Counted from the first letter of the stretch, positions 17,514-26,291 are shown. The stretch: DNA of 64,000 nt from Streptomyces sp. NBRC 110611 (GCF_001590865.1 NZ_BBUY01000003.1:7846-71845), one strand, 5' to 3'. A program made the numbers and translations. The notes: generated by a model from the letters alone, not told the origin.

Positions 17514-18746
17514 TTACGCCCCCATAGGCCGCTGCACCGCCAGCAGCGCCATATCGTCCGCCTGCTCCCCGCCCGTATGCCGTGCCACGTCCTCGATGAG
17601 GGCGTCCAGGAGGCCGCCCGGCCCGGTGAAGTGGCGGCCGCGCAGCCGTACCGACGGGTCGTAGAAGCGGCCGTGGGAGTCGCGGGCCTCGGTGACGCCG
17701 TCCGTGAAGAAGAGCAGCAGCGCACCGGCCGGGAGGAACGTCTCGTCCACCCGGTCCGGCCAGCTCGCCACCTCGCCCATCCCCAACGGCAGCGCCGGCG
17801 CCGAGGGGGCCAGCTCGCGCAGCCCGCCGTCCGGGGTGAGCATCAGCGGCGGCGGATGGCCGCGGTTGAGGACCCGCAGCACGGGCTCCCCGTCGGCCGG
17901 GACCTCCGCCAGGACAGCCGTGGCGAACCCCTCGACCAGCTCGATCCCCGCACGCCGCTCGGCCTCCCGCCGCAGCGCCCGCTCCAGCCGGCCCGCCACC
18001 GCCTCCAGCGTGGCCTCCCGCTCGGCCGCCTCCCGGAAGCCGCCGACGACGACCACCGCGGCCTCCACCGCCTCCAGCCCCTTGCCGCGCACATCGCCGA
18101 CGAGCAGCCGTACGCCGTACGGGGTGTCCTGCACGGCGTAGAGGTCGCCGCCGATCCGTGCGTCCGCCCGCGCGCCCACGTAGCGGGCCGCGACCGTGAG
18201 CCCTCCGCCGAGCCGCTCCGGCGGCTCCGGCAGTACGGCCCGCTGGGCGGCCTCCGCGACATCCCGTACGGACGCCAGATGGGCCTCGGTCTTCCGGAGT
18301 GCGCGGTTGATGCCGAGCGCCAGCAGGGACACGACGAACACCGTCGCGGCCTCCGTCACCGCCTCGTTGATGTTCGCGGCGGGGCTGCGGTAGGCAGCCA
18401 CCCAGATCTCGCCGGCGACGGCGGCAAGTGCGGTGAAGGCTGTGGCGCCCAGCGAGAAGAGCGGCGCCGCGACCAGCGGGGCGGCGGCGAAGAAGGGCGA
18501 GCCGGTGTAGGTGAGCGGTGTCACCTCCTCGAAGGTGATACCGCCGATGAGCAGAATGACGGGCAGCCAGCGCACCAGGCGCTGCCCCCGCAGCCGCTCC
18601 AGCTGCTTTGGCCACGTCAGCTGCTTCGGCCACGTCAGCTGCTTCGGCTGCTTCGGCCACGTCAGCTGCTTCGGCTGCTTCCGGGCACGGCGGGTCCACG
18701 GCTCCCCGGAATCGTCGCCCGTAGAAGGCCTGTCGCCCTGCCGCAT
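17514..18746 (-). CDS. membrane-linked PP2C (SpoIIE-type) serine phosphatase
   Basis: This 410-residue protein has a repeated N-terminus (four LTWPKQ-like units), then five to six membrane helices (about 45-150) of MASE-like type, and a C-terminal PP2C/SpoIIE phosphatase domain. Metal-binding motifs are ARIGGDLYAV, LLVGDVRGKG, LLLFFTDGVTEAR and GEQADDMALL. Such proteins dephosphorylate anti-anti-sigma factors in partner-switching cascades; its partner is not in the window. The Asp residues are all intact, so it should be active. ATG 18746 with AGAGG 9 bases upstream is preferred over GTG 18752. The protein is core; the accessory block starts immediately upstream. Confidence 0.88.
   Translation of the reverse strand: MRQGDRPSTGDDSGEPWTRRARKQPKQLTWPKQPKQLTWPKQLTWPKQLERLRGQRLVRWLPVILLIGGITFEEVTPLTYTGSPFFAAAPLVAAPLFSLGATAFTALAAVAGEIWVAAYRSPAANINEAVTEAATVFVVSLLALGINRALRKTEAHLASVRDVAEAAQRAVLPEPPERLGGGLTVAARYVGARADARIGGDLYAVQDTPYGVRLLVGDVRGKGLEAVEAAVVVVGGFREAAEREATLEAVAGRLERALRREAERRAGIELVEGFATAVLAEVPADGEPVLRVLNRGHPPPLMLTPDGGLRELAPSAPALPLGMGEVASWPDRVDETFLPAGALLLFFTDGVTEARDSHGRFYDPSVRLRGRHFTGPGGLLDALIEDVARHTGGEQADDMALLAVQRPMGA
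18604..18686. repeat. 18-bp repeat encoding LTWPKQ units
   Basis: The 18-base unit CAGCTGCTTCGGCCACGT is present about four times, two of the joins having an extra 9-base CTGCTTCGG. On the coding strand it gives the LTWPKQ repeat at the phosphatase N-terminus. Confidence 0.8.
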
Positions 18747-19074
18747 CCGCACCGGCCTCTTCTCACTCCACCCGTCCGTACGAGCCCCGGTACCGGTCCG
18801 GTACCGGCCCCGCGCACGGGCACCGCGTCATGTCGGCCGCCTCGACGCCCGTCCCAAGGCTTTCCGTTACAAGGGCGTACGGCGAATCCTCGGCGTCCGG
18901 ATGGGGCATGCGCGAGCGGACGGACCGTACAGCGCTTGACGGTGCTGAGCGGCGCTCCTTGCTGGATATGACCTCCACGTCATCAGTCACGAGTTCGAGA
19001 CCAACTCCGAAGAACTTGCAGCAGAGCCCCTTCTCGCTGATGGTCACAACAGACCCGCTTTGCCGCGCAACGAC
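18747..19074. other. left flank of the toxin block
   Basis: About 330 bases between the phosphatase and the immunity gene's terminator. A plus-strand ORF (18830-19156) and a minus-strand ORF (18763-19179) cross it, but neither has a ribosome-binding site, recognisable family or Streptomyces-like third-position bias along its full length. GC falls from about 18960 on. It may contain decayed accessory sequence. Confidence 0.4.
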
Positions 19075-19127
19075 AGATGCCCCCGCCGGGATTGCCCGGC
19101 AGGGGCATCTGCAGATTTTTAATCTGC
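19075..19127 (-). terminator. two hairpins after the immunity gene
   Basis: AGATGCCCC...GCCGGG pairs with CCCGGC...GGGGCATCT (19075-19110). It adjoins a smaller GCAGATT/AATCTGC hairpin (19111-19127). They lie just past the stop of the leftward immunity gene. Confidence 0.75.
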
Positions 19128-19139
19128 GGCTTCTACAGT

Positions 19140-19577
19140 TCAGGGCGACGGGGTAGTCAGCACAGCGAACCCGTCCCACTCAGCGAACCTGTTGAACGAG
19201 AGCACCGGCCCATCATTGCCTGCACTCGCTGCGCAGATGTATGCCGGATGCACCCTGCCCATGGTCAGGTAGTCCAACTCGAAGAATGCGTCCCTGCTGC
19301 TGCAGAGGATTCCCGGTTCGGTTGCCGAGTACATGATGAAGGCATGCTCAGAGTCCATGAAGTGGTGTGTGCGTGCCCACTCCACGGCCAAATCCCCTGA
19401 CCATCCAGCATCCTCATAGCTGAACACGGAATACGGAATCTCACGCCAGTCGAGTCGTGATGGGATCCACGGGAGAGTGCACAGGTACTCATCGAACTCC
19501 CTGCTCGCTTCAACCGGCATCCTGACAGCCCTCCCCGAACTGATCCAATCGGTGAGGTGGTCAGATTCAACGTACAT
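19140..19577 (-). CDS. probable immunity protein of the adjacent polymorphic toxin
   Basis: This 145-residue acidic, soluble protein reads MYVESDHLTDWISSG..., with aromatic-rich segments such as LDWREIPYSVFSYEDAGW and EWARTHHFMDSEHAFIMYS. I do not recognise the family. The case for immunity is context. It starts 39 bases after the stop of a HINT-type polymorphic toxin, on the same strand, with a strong GGAGG 6 bases before ATG 19577. It has no signal peptide, and its GC is lower than the core genes around it. Toxin-immunity pairs are usually arranged in just this order. The start is well supported; the role is inferred. Confidence 0.65.
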   Translation of the reverse strand: MYVESDHLTDWISSGRAVRMPVEASREFDEYLCTLPWIPSRLDWREIPYSVFSYEDAGWSGDLAVEWARTHHFMDSEHAFIMYSATEPGILCSSRDAFFELDYLTMGRVHPAYICAASAGNDGPVLSFNRFAEWDGFAVLTTPSP

Positions 19578-19616
19578 CGCCGTCCTCCGTGTCAGCCATG
19601 ATTGCGTTCGGCACCT

Positions 19617-22600
19617 CTAGTTCCAGGGGAAATGCTTGATGATGTCACGGTAGTCCCCTTCGTCGGCGATTCCACCCCCAGGCTTGGGGATTGTGAAATA
19701 TCCGCGCTGGGAATCCGGGCCCATCTCGGCACGCTTCTTCGACCTGTCAAAGTTCTTCCACCAGTTGATGTGAAGGGCCTTTTCCGGGTCTTTCGGGTCA
19801 AAGTCGATTCGCCAGCCACTCCGGCCGTCAGGGCTCTGCATGCCAACGTAGAGCTTGTCCTTCATCGGGCCGATCTCGCTCTTGTACGGAATCGCATCGT
19901 CTCCCAGGCCTGCCGCCTCCCGCGCCTTGGTGCGCGCGTCGGCGAAGTCACGGCCATCGCCCGGGATCTCGCCGCACGGATTCTTGGAATTGTGGACGAG
20001 GACCGGAGCGTCCCCTGCCACCACATAATACGTGTGGAGGCCGTCGACGCTGAGGTTGTAGACCGTGCGGATGCCGGGCGAGGGATGGATGCCGACGACT
20101 TCCTTCGACTCACCCTGAGGAGTACGGAGAAGATCACCGGCCTTGAGGTCCACAGCGTCCAGCCAGCGATGCCGGTTGTCCGCCCAGAACGGGTGCCCTG
20201 AAGTGGCCGTGAGTGTGCCGGTGGCGTTCCCGGCCGCGCCGTCGGTGTCGATGGTCAGGTCGACGAGGTCGTCCTTGTCGCCGATGATCACGTCGGTGAC
20301 CGTGCGCGCCGCGGTCTTACCGGTACTGGGGTCGGTGGCCAGTACCGCCTGTCCGGTTCGAATGTCTCCGATCCGTTTACGAGTACCGTCGCCCATCAGC
20401 ACCGGAGTTTCGGGGGTGAAGCTGTTGGGCTTGCTCTTCACTTTGCAGATGGGGACGTTTACAAGAGCGTCCTCAGCCTTTTTGATGAACTTCTTCGCCT
20501 TGGCCGATTCTTCAAGGAATTTGTTGACTCCACCAACGATCCTTGTGATGGCCTTGGTTATCGCCGGAAGTTCCTTGATAATAGTCAAGGCCTTACCCCA
20601 CGGGAGGGCGCCGATAGCTGCCCAGAAGCAGCTTTCGATGTTGCCTTCCGTGAAGCACTTCTCAATATCTTCAAAGAGAAGCTTTACGAGAATCTCTCCA
20701 CCATTTTCAAGGAGAAAGTCCTTGAAGTCCATGGCGGCGATCTTGCGGAAGTTCTCGTATTCTTCCGGAGAGATCCCGAATTTCTCGAGTGCCGCCTTTT
20801 CCTCGTCGTTCAGTTCGGGGAGGAGACCCTTGCTTCCTGCTTCCTTGGCTGCTGCTTCGCGGGCCTTGCGTTCTTGTTCCCGCTGATATTCCTCGGCCTT
20901 CTTGGCTGCTTCGTCGGCTTCGTGGGCGTATTTGTTGGCGTTCTTGGCTGCTTCTTCTGCCGACTTGGCGTGCTTTTCGGCGGAGGTGGCGAGGTTGTTG
21001 GCGTCGGCGGCGTCCTTTTCGGCTTGGGCTGCGGCGCTTTGGGCGACGGTGGCTTCGTGTTCGGCGCGGGTGGCGGCGCTGTTGGCGGCGTTGGCGTGCT
21101 GCTGGGCTTCGGCGGCGGCGCCGCGGGCGCGGGCTGCTTCGGCCTCGGCCGCGTTGGCCGCCTTGCGTGCTGCTGCTGCGTCGGCGTAGGCCTGGTTGGC
21201 GGCCTGGCGGGCTTGTTTGGCGTCGGCCTGGGCCTGGGCGTCGGCCTTGTTGGCGGAGGCTGCGGCGGCGCGGGCCTTGGCGCCGTCGGCTGCGGCTTCG
21301 GCGGCGGACTTCATCGCCGCCGCGGCCGAGCGGGCGGCGTTGGCCGAAGACTTGGCCGCGTCGGCGGCGGCCTTGAACGCCGGGGCGACCTGGGCGTTGG
21401 CGCGTTGGGCCGCTGCCTCGGCGGCCTGGGCGGCCTTGAGTGCTTCGGCGGCCTTGGCCTCGGCCGAGGCGACCTGCTCCTGGCCGATCTCCTGGGCGGC
21501 CTTGGCGACTTCGGTGGTGAAGTCGGCGTCGACGTCCGCTCCGGTGAAGGGGGCGGTCAGGTCGATGGCGGTGTTGGCAGGATCGGCGATACCCGCCGCG
21601 GTGGTGCGGGCCGCGCCGGAGGCCTGGACGGCGATGGTGGACTGGAGTCGGGCCATGGCGGCTTCGCGGACGGCGCCGTCGGCTTCGTCCTTGGTCCGCT
21701 TGGCCGCCTGCAGCGCGTTGTTGGCGTGCATGGCGGCCAGTCCGGCCAGGCGGGCCGACTCGTGCGCGGCGATGCCGGCCCGGGCCTGCTGCGCGGTGGC
21801 TTCGGCGGCCTTGGCATTGGCGCGCTGGGCCGCGGCGTGGGTGGCGGCGGCCTCGGCCTCGGCCTTGTTCGCCGCGGCATTCGCCCTGGCCGCGGCAGCC
21901 TCGGCCTTGTTGGCTGCGGCGTTGGCGCGAGCGGCGTGCGCGGTCGCCTCGGCGGCCGCGGCCCGTGCCCGGGCAGCATGACCGGCAGCCTCGGTGGCCG
22001 CGGCACGGGCGCGTACGGCGGCACCGCTCGCGCCGTCGGCGGCACTGCGGGCCTGACCGGCCGCCGCACCGGCGGCATTGGCGTCCGCCCGCGCCCCCTC
22101 GGCCGCAGCACGGGCCTCACCGGCAGCAGCGGTGCCCTTGCCCGCGGCCGCCATCGCCTCAGTGGCCTTCGCCCGCGCCTCCTTGGCCTGGTGGTTCTGC
22201 TCAGCCGCAAACGCCTTGTTCCGCGCCTCGCGGGCGTTGTTCTCCTCGCTGCGGGCGCGCTCGTCGGCCTTGGCGGCGACGCCCTCCTTCTCCGCGGCGC
22301 TGGCGCGTGCGGAGGCGGCGGCTGCGGCGGCGGACTGGGCTTGTGCGCGCAGGGCGGAGGCGGTGCGGGCTTCGGCCTCGGCGCGGGCCCGGGCCGCCGC
22401 GGCGGCGTCCCGCTCCCGCTCGGCACGAGCCCGGGCCTGAGCAGCCAGATCCCGCTCCCGTTCGGCGATGGCACGCTGCTCAGCGGCGATCTTCGCCTGC
22501 CGCTCGGCCTCCAAACGAGCCTGACGGGTCTTCTTCGCGTGCTCCCACGCCTCCCGCTCCGCCTGCTCCGCATCGAGGCGAGCCTTCTTGGCCCGGGCAG

Positions 22601-24005
22601 CGGCATCCGCCGCGACCTTTGCCTGCTTCTCCGCGGCCGCGGCCATCTGCGCGGCGGCCTTCGCCTGCTGCTCGGCGTTGGCACGCCACTTCTTCGCCTG
22701 CTGCTCGTGCGCCTGCGCCTCGTTCTTCGAGTTCAGCGCCGCAGCGTCCGCAGCCGTGGCGTCCACCGCGTGCTGCGCGGTCTGGCCCGCGGCAACTGCC
22801 GCCTGGGCTGCGGCGGCCATGCCGGAGGCGACCTCCGACCACTGCGCACCATGCGTCAGACCGGTCTCCACCAGCACATCGGCCTGCACCTTCGCCTGAG
22901 CCGCGGCGACCTGGGCCCGCTTGGCCGCATCCTGGGCATAACCCACCTGCCGGGCGACCTCGGCCTTCACCGCGGCGTAGTCGGACAGGTGCTTGCCGGC
23001 CCGGTCGGCCGACAGCATCCGGTCGGCCTCACGCGCCGCCGAAGCCGCCGACGTCATCGCATTGGCCGCCTCCTTCAGCGCCTTGACCGCATCCCCGTGG
23101 TAGCCGATCAGCCGGGAACGCGCCTCAGCCGCACGAGCAGCCTTCTGCGCCAGATCCCGCAGCTTCTCCGCCGCCTCCTGGGCCTCCTTCAGGGCCTTCT
23201 CATGCGCGGCCTGATTGTCGGCGTCCTTCTGCGCAGCCTCCTGGTAGCCCTTCTCCAGGAACTCCTCGATCGCCGCCTCGGTCCCGGCATCCAGCGCCGC
23301 CTGCGCGGCCTTCTTCACCTCCGGCCCGCCCGCAGAAGCCAGCAGCTCCACGCGCTTGCGCAGCTCGGCCGCACGCTCCTTGGCGGTCTGCTCGTCCTTC
23401 TCATCGCGGGCCCGGGCGATCTCCGCACCGAACGCGAGGAAGTCCGCACGGTCCTTCGCCGTGGCCTTCGGCCCCAGGACGCGTTCGACCTCGGCATTGA
23501 AGTGCGGCCCGCCGGAGCCGCGCAGCGCCTCGATCTTCTTGCGGTTCTCGACATCGACGTTGTTCTTCTTGTCCTTGGCACGTTGGCGGGCCTCGGCCTC
23601 ACCGCGCTCCAAGAACTCCCGGACCGCATTCGGATCGCTGCTCTCCAGCGCCTTCTTCGCGGCCTCGCGGACTTCCTCCTCCTCGTCGAACTCCGCGAAA
23701 TCCTCGACCAGTTGCCGGTCACGATCCGCACTGAGCCGGTCCAGCTCCGAACGCGGAGCAGCACCCGGCGCGGCACCGGACGTCTTCGGCAACGCCGCAG
23801 CCAACCGGTCCAACGCCGACAACGCCTGCGTATACGAACCTGCCTGAGCAGCGACGGACGGCGCAGCGCCGGCAACCGTGGCAGCCGCCTCGGTGGCCGT
23901 ACCACCCAGCAACGCCAACACCACCCCCGCCGAGACCACCGATCTCGCCGCGCCGGCCACACCGGCCCGCGACCGTCCGGCCCGAAGCCGGAACCTACCT
24001 ATCAC
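19617..24005 (-). CDS. giant ALF-repeat / coiled-coil / HINT polymorphic toxin
   Basis: This 1,462-residue secreted protein has an N-terminal signal region (1-50, SVVSAGVVLALLGG) and three or more ALF-type repeats (about 100-245, such as VREAAKKALESSDPNAVREF and EEFLEKGYQEA). About 850 residues of Ala/Lys/Glu/Arg-rich coiled coil follow. Then a helical linker (about 1090-1190), a HINT/pretoxin autoprocessing domain (about 1194-1339, from SFTPETPVLMGDG to PVLVHN), and a C-terminal tip of about 123 residues with ALHINWWKNFDR and GYFTIPKPGGG. The tip is the presumed toxic domain; its class is not recognised. GTG 24005 has AAGGGGG 7 bases upstream; the longer open frame to 24539 is spurious. The tip-coding DNA has lower GC than the rod, as expected for exchanged tips. 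Confidence 0.85.
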   Translation of the reverse strand: MIGRFRLRAGRSRAGVAGAARSVVSAGVVLALLGGTATEAAATVAGAAPSVAAQAGSYTQALSALDRLAAALPKTSGAAPGAAPRSELDRLSADRDRQLVEDFAEFDEEEEVREAAKKALESSDPNAVREFLERGEAEARQRAKDKKNNVDVENRKKIEALRGSGGPHFNAEVERVLGPKATAKDRADFLAFGAEIARARDEKDEQTAKERAAELRKRVELLASAGGPEVKKAAQAALDAGTEAAIEEFLEKGYQEAAQKDADNQAAHEKALKEAQEAAEKLRDLAQKAARAAEARSRLIGYHGDAVKALKEAANAMTSAASAAREADRMLSADRAGKHLSDYAAVKAEVARQVGYAQDAAKRAQVAAAQAKVQADVLVETGLTHGAQWSEVASGMAAAAQAAVAAGQTAQHAVDATAADAAALNSKNEAQAHEQQAKKWRANAEQQAKAAAQMAAAAEKQAKVAADAAARAKKARLDAEQAEREAWEHAKKTRQARLEAERQAKIAAEQRAIAERERDLAAQARARAERERDAAAAARARAEAEARTASALRAQAQSAAAAAASARASAAEKEGVAAKADERARSEENNAREARNKAFAAEQNHQAKEARAKATEAMAAAGKGTAAAGEARAAAEGARADANAAGAAAGQARSAADGASGAAVRARAAATEAAGHAARARAAAAEATAHAARANAAANKAEAAAARANAAANKAEAEAAATHAAAQRANAKAAEATAQQARAGIAAHESARLAGLAAMHANNALQAAKRTKDEADGAVREAAMARLQSTIAVQASGAARTTAAGIADPANTAIDLTAPFTGADVDADFTTEVAKAAQEIGQEQVASAEAKAAEALKAAQAAEAAAQRANAQVAPAFKAAADAAKSSANAARSAAAAMKSAAEAAADGAKARAAAASANKADAQAQADAKQARQAANQAYADAAAARKAANAAEAEAARARGAAAEAQQHANAANSAATRAEHEATVAQSAAAQAEKDAADANNLATSAEKHAKSAEEAAKNANKYAHEADEAAKKAEEYQREQERKAREAAAKEAGSKGLLPELNDEEKAALEKFGISPEEYENFRKIAAMDFKDFLLENGGEILVKLLFEDIEKCFTEGNIESCFWAAIGALPWGKALTIIKELPAITKAITRIVGGVNKFLEESAKAKKFIKKAEDALVNVPICKVKSKPNSFTPETPVLMGDGTRKRIGDIRTGQAVLATDPSTGKTAARTVTDVIIGDKDDLVDLTIDTDGAAGNATGTLTATSGHPFWADNRHRWLDAVDLKAGDLLRTPQGESKEVVGIHPSPGIRTVYNLSVDGLHTYYVVAGDAPVLVHNSKNPCGEIPGDGRDFADARTKAREAAGLGDDAIPYKSEIGPMKDKLYVGMQSPDGRSGWRIDFDPKDPEKALHINWWKNFDRSKKRAEMGPDSQRGYFTIPKPGGGIADEGDYRDIIKHFPWN

Positions 24006-24237
24006 CGGGAAACCCCCTTGAAGAGAAACGAAGAGAAGAGAAAAGACCCCCGCCGCCACGCACCAGCACAGGACAGGGCCGAATGAGAAAAGAACGAAGA
24101 GAAGAAGGGAAGAAGAGAAGAAGGGAACGGCAGGAGCGAAAGCCGCCGTCCGGTCTGCCTGGCCGGCCGGCGTACCAACCGGAGAGGCAGCCGGACCGGC
24201 AGACGCACCGACAGCCGTACAGACCGGACGAGGAAGG
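24006..24237. other. gap with polypurine tract upstream of the toxin
   Basis: Between the two ALF-repeat genes, 24020-24060 and 24080-24145 on the plus strand are almost pure A/G (GAAGAGAAACGAAGAG-type). The toxin leader on the minus strand is therefore a C/T-rich RNA. No gene is seen. It ends at a good Shine-Dalgarno for the toxin. Confidence 0.6.
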
Positions 24238-25377
24238 TCAGCCCTTGACGCGCTGCTCGCCGTCGCGGGCCTGGTCGAATATGTTCTGCCAGAAGCCGGC
24301 CGTCTCGGCCGCGTCCGCCTGCTCCTTGGCCCAGGTGTCACGGTTCGTCTCGGCCGGGTCGGCGATGTTCTTCCAGATCCCGTCCGCCGAGCCCTTGGCG
24401 GCCTCGGCGATGGACCGCCAGTTCTCCGACTGCGCCGCCGCCGCGGCCTGCTCGGCCAGCCACGCCTTCCGCGCGGCATCGGCGTGCTCGGCCACCGCCT
24501 GCCAGGCCCGTTCGGCCTCGGCCCTGGCCTTCGCCGCATCAGCCGCGTTCTTGACCGCCGCCTCGGCCGCCGCGGCCTGCCCGATCAGGCGCGACAAGGT
24601 GTGGTGGCGGACCGTTTCGGCGTCCGCGATCCGGCCCCGGTAGGCCTCCAGGTCCAGCGTGGCACCGGACACCCATCCATAGCCGTAGAACTCCGCGACG
24701 TCCGCGTCCGTGGCTCCGGCCCGCAGCGCCCGCTGCGCCGCCACCCGCACCTGCTCACCCGGATCGCGCTCCGCCAACTGCCGCACGAACTCCCGCTCCT
24801 TGGCGGAGACTTCCTGCTGACGCTGCTCGTCGGCCTCGCGCGCGGCCCGGTCCCGCCGCTGGGCCTCGGCGTACCCCGTCTTGACGAACGCCGCCTGATC
24901 AGCGGCCGTTCCCTTCAGCGCACGCTCGGCCGCGGCCCGCACCTGCGGCGAGAACTCCTTGGGGTGCGTACGGATGACCCGCTCACAGAAGGCCTTGTTC
25001 CGGGACCGGGCAGCACGCGCCCGCTCCCGCGCGTAGTCGTAACCCCCACCAGGGGCGAGCCACTCCGCGATGGCCTCGTCCCCACGGGAATTGCGCAGTA
25101 CGTTCCACGCCGAGACGCGTACTTCGACGGCCGGATGCCCGGTCGCCAGCCGACGGACCTCCTTGCGCGCGCTGTCCGCCGCTGTGGTCCTCATCAGCGA
25201 GACCTCACCGGACGGCTGGTCCGGGACGGACGTCGCGGACGTCGCGGACGGGGCAGAGGGCAGGACGGCGACCGGACCGGCCGCCTCCGCCCACGCCGGG
25301 ACCGTTCCGGCGACGGTACCCGCCCCGGCCAGCACACCGACCGTCAACGCCTGCGCAACCCACCACTGACGCTTCAC
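24238..25377 (-). CDS. secreted ALF-repeat protein
   Basis: This 379-residue protein has a signal peptide (MKRQWWVAQALTVGVLAG..., cleavage probably after AWA near 30). Four ALF-like repeats follow (about 60-240: LATGHPAVEVRVSAWNVLRN, VRAAAERALKGTAADQAAF, VRVAAQRALRAGATDADVAEF). The C-terminal half is Ala/Trp-rich and helical, with recurring WQAVAEHA, WRSIAEAA, WKNIADPA, WQNIFDQA units of about 25 residues. There is no enzyme motif. ALF repeats also occur in the adjacent toxin and in the gene at 27336, so the three are probably one functional set. GTG 25377 has GAGGGGG about 7 bases upstream. Likely co-transcribed with the toxin gene (232-base gap). Confidence 0.75.
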   Translation of the reverse strand: MKRQWWVAQALTVGVLAGAGTVAGTVPAWAEAAGPVAVLPSAPSATSATSVPDQPSGEVSLMRTTAADSARKEVRRLATGHPAVEVRVSAWNVLRNSRGDEAIAEWLAPGGGYDYARERARAARSRNKAFCERVIRTHPKEFSPQVRAAAERALKGTAADQAAFVKTGYAEAQRRDRAAREADEQRQQEVSAKEREFVRQLAERDPGEQVRVAAQRALRAGATDADVAEFYGYGWVSGATLDLEAYRGRIADAETVRHHTLSRLIGQAAAAEAAVKNAADAAKARAEAERAWQAVAEHADAARKAWLAEQAAAAAQSENWRSIAEAAKGSADGIWKNIADPAETNRDTWAKEQADAAETAGFWQNIFDQARDGEQRVKG

Positions 25378-25512
25378 ACAAACCCCCTCAGAAAAGAATC
25401 AACATGGCACCCAACACATCCGTCGGAATGCGGAAGAAAGAGATGGAGACGAATGGCAAATGACCAAAAGGGCCAAGAATTTCCCGTGAGGACAATGAAG
25501 GGCGAGGGCAAA

Positions 25513-25546
25513 GAGGGACAGTGCCGTCAGCACGGCACTGTCCCTC
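25513..25546 (-). terminator. perfect 15-bp stem terminator
   Basis: GAGGGACAGTGCCGT pairs perfectly with ACGGCACTGTCCCTC around a CAGC loop. Read on the minus strand it lies after the ricin-type lectin gene and is followed by TTTG. It may separate the lectin genes from the ALF/toxin genes. Confidence 0.8.
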
Positions 25547-25588
25547 CGCGGCACCTATCCGCCGACCTCACACGGCACGCCCCGCTCG

Positions 25589-25648
25589 GTCACTTGGCCA
25601 CCGGTCACTTGACTACTAGTCACGTGGCCGACGATCACTTGGCCGGCG
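25589..25648. repeat. four 15-bp tandem repeats over the lectin stop codon
   Basis: GTCACTTGGCCACCG, GTCACTTGACTACTA, GTCACGTGGCCGACG and ATCACTTGGCCGGCG are contiguous. The last unit contains the stop codon of the first lectin gene (25635-25637). Confidence 0.8.
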
Positions 25649-26195
25649 AGACGGGCGTGATCCGCCACAGCTGGGCCGGCGTCTGGTTGCAGTACCACTG
25701 CTGCGCCAGCACGCCGTTGTCCTTCTTCCCTCCGGGGATGTCCAGGCAACGGTCCTTGACGTGGGTCGGACGCAGCTGGAAGAGCTTCTCGACGGGGTCG
25801 ACCAGGACGAACTGCCAGCGCTGGTGCTTGAGGCCCTTGCACCCCCACTGACCGACCTCGGCACGGACCTCGGTGCTCTCCCGCCTCACCTCAAGGCACT
25901 TGCCGCTGGCGACGGAGCGCAGCTCGAAGGCGGACTTGTCGACGGGAACTGTGCGCCACTGCTGGGCGTTGGTCCCATTGCAGGTGTACTGCTGCGCCCG
26001 CTTGCCATCGGCCTTACTGGCCCCGGGGATGTCCAGGCATTTGCCGCTGCCTGCCACCTGCAGCTGCACGACCGTCTCCGCGGCGGGGGCGGCGGAGAGA
26101 GGTGCGGTATCTGCCGCGTGTGCGGTGGTCATGCCGCCGGCCAGCGCGGCGACGCTACCGGCCATGGCCAGCGCGGCTCGGATGATCCGTGCCAT
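25635..26195 (-). CDS. secreted ricin B-type lectin (RICIN domain)
   Basis: This 186-residue protein has a signal peptide (MARIIRAALAMAGSVAALAGG, cleavage near AHA-A at 30). One beta-trefoil RICIN domain in three subdomains follows, each with a CLDIPG/CLEV block and a Q-x-W-like motif (NAQQWRTV, HQRWQFV, AQLWRI). It probably binds galactose-like or other sugars on a cell surface or matrix. ATG 26195 was chosen over GTG 26216, which has no ribosome-binding site and would break the signal peptide. It is 96 bases downstream of a paralogous lectin gene that shares domain order and signal-peptide style. Six Cys in the trefoil suggest disulfides. Confidence 0.88.
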   Translation of the reverse strand: MARIIRAALAMAGSVAALAGGMTTAHAADTAPLSAAPAAETVVQLQVAGSGKCLDIPGASKADGKRAQQYTCNGTNAQQWRTVPVDKSAFELRSVASGKCLEVRRESTEVRAEVGQWGCKGLKHQRWQFVLVDPVEKLFQLRPTHVKDRCLDIPGGKKDNGVLAQQWYCNQTPAQLWRITPVSPAK

Positions 26196-26291
26196 CGTGG
26201 AATTCGCTTCCTTCACAGAATCGTTGGCGCCCAGGAGCTCTGGACGCGGGAGGGGCGGGAGGGGGCGGGGAGGGGTGCGTGCCTGGGAATA

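Noticed and set aside
18763..19179. 138-residue minus-strand frame between immunity gene and phosphatase
   Set aside because: No ribosome-binding site, overlaps the terminator hairpins and immunity gene end, and no family resemblance.
20874..24086. 1,070-residue plus-strand frame opposite the toxin
   Set aside because: Gly/Leu-rich mirror of the Ala-coil codons; it has no start signal and no domain.
24006..24539. N-terminal extension of the toxin frame to 24539
   Set aside because: The extension is Arg/Pro-rich, overlaps the ALF-repeat gene in another frame, and a proper ribosome-binding site and signal peptide begin at GTG 24005.
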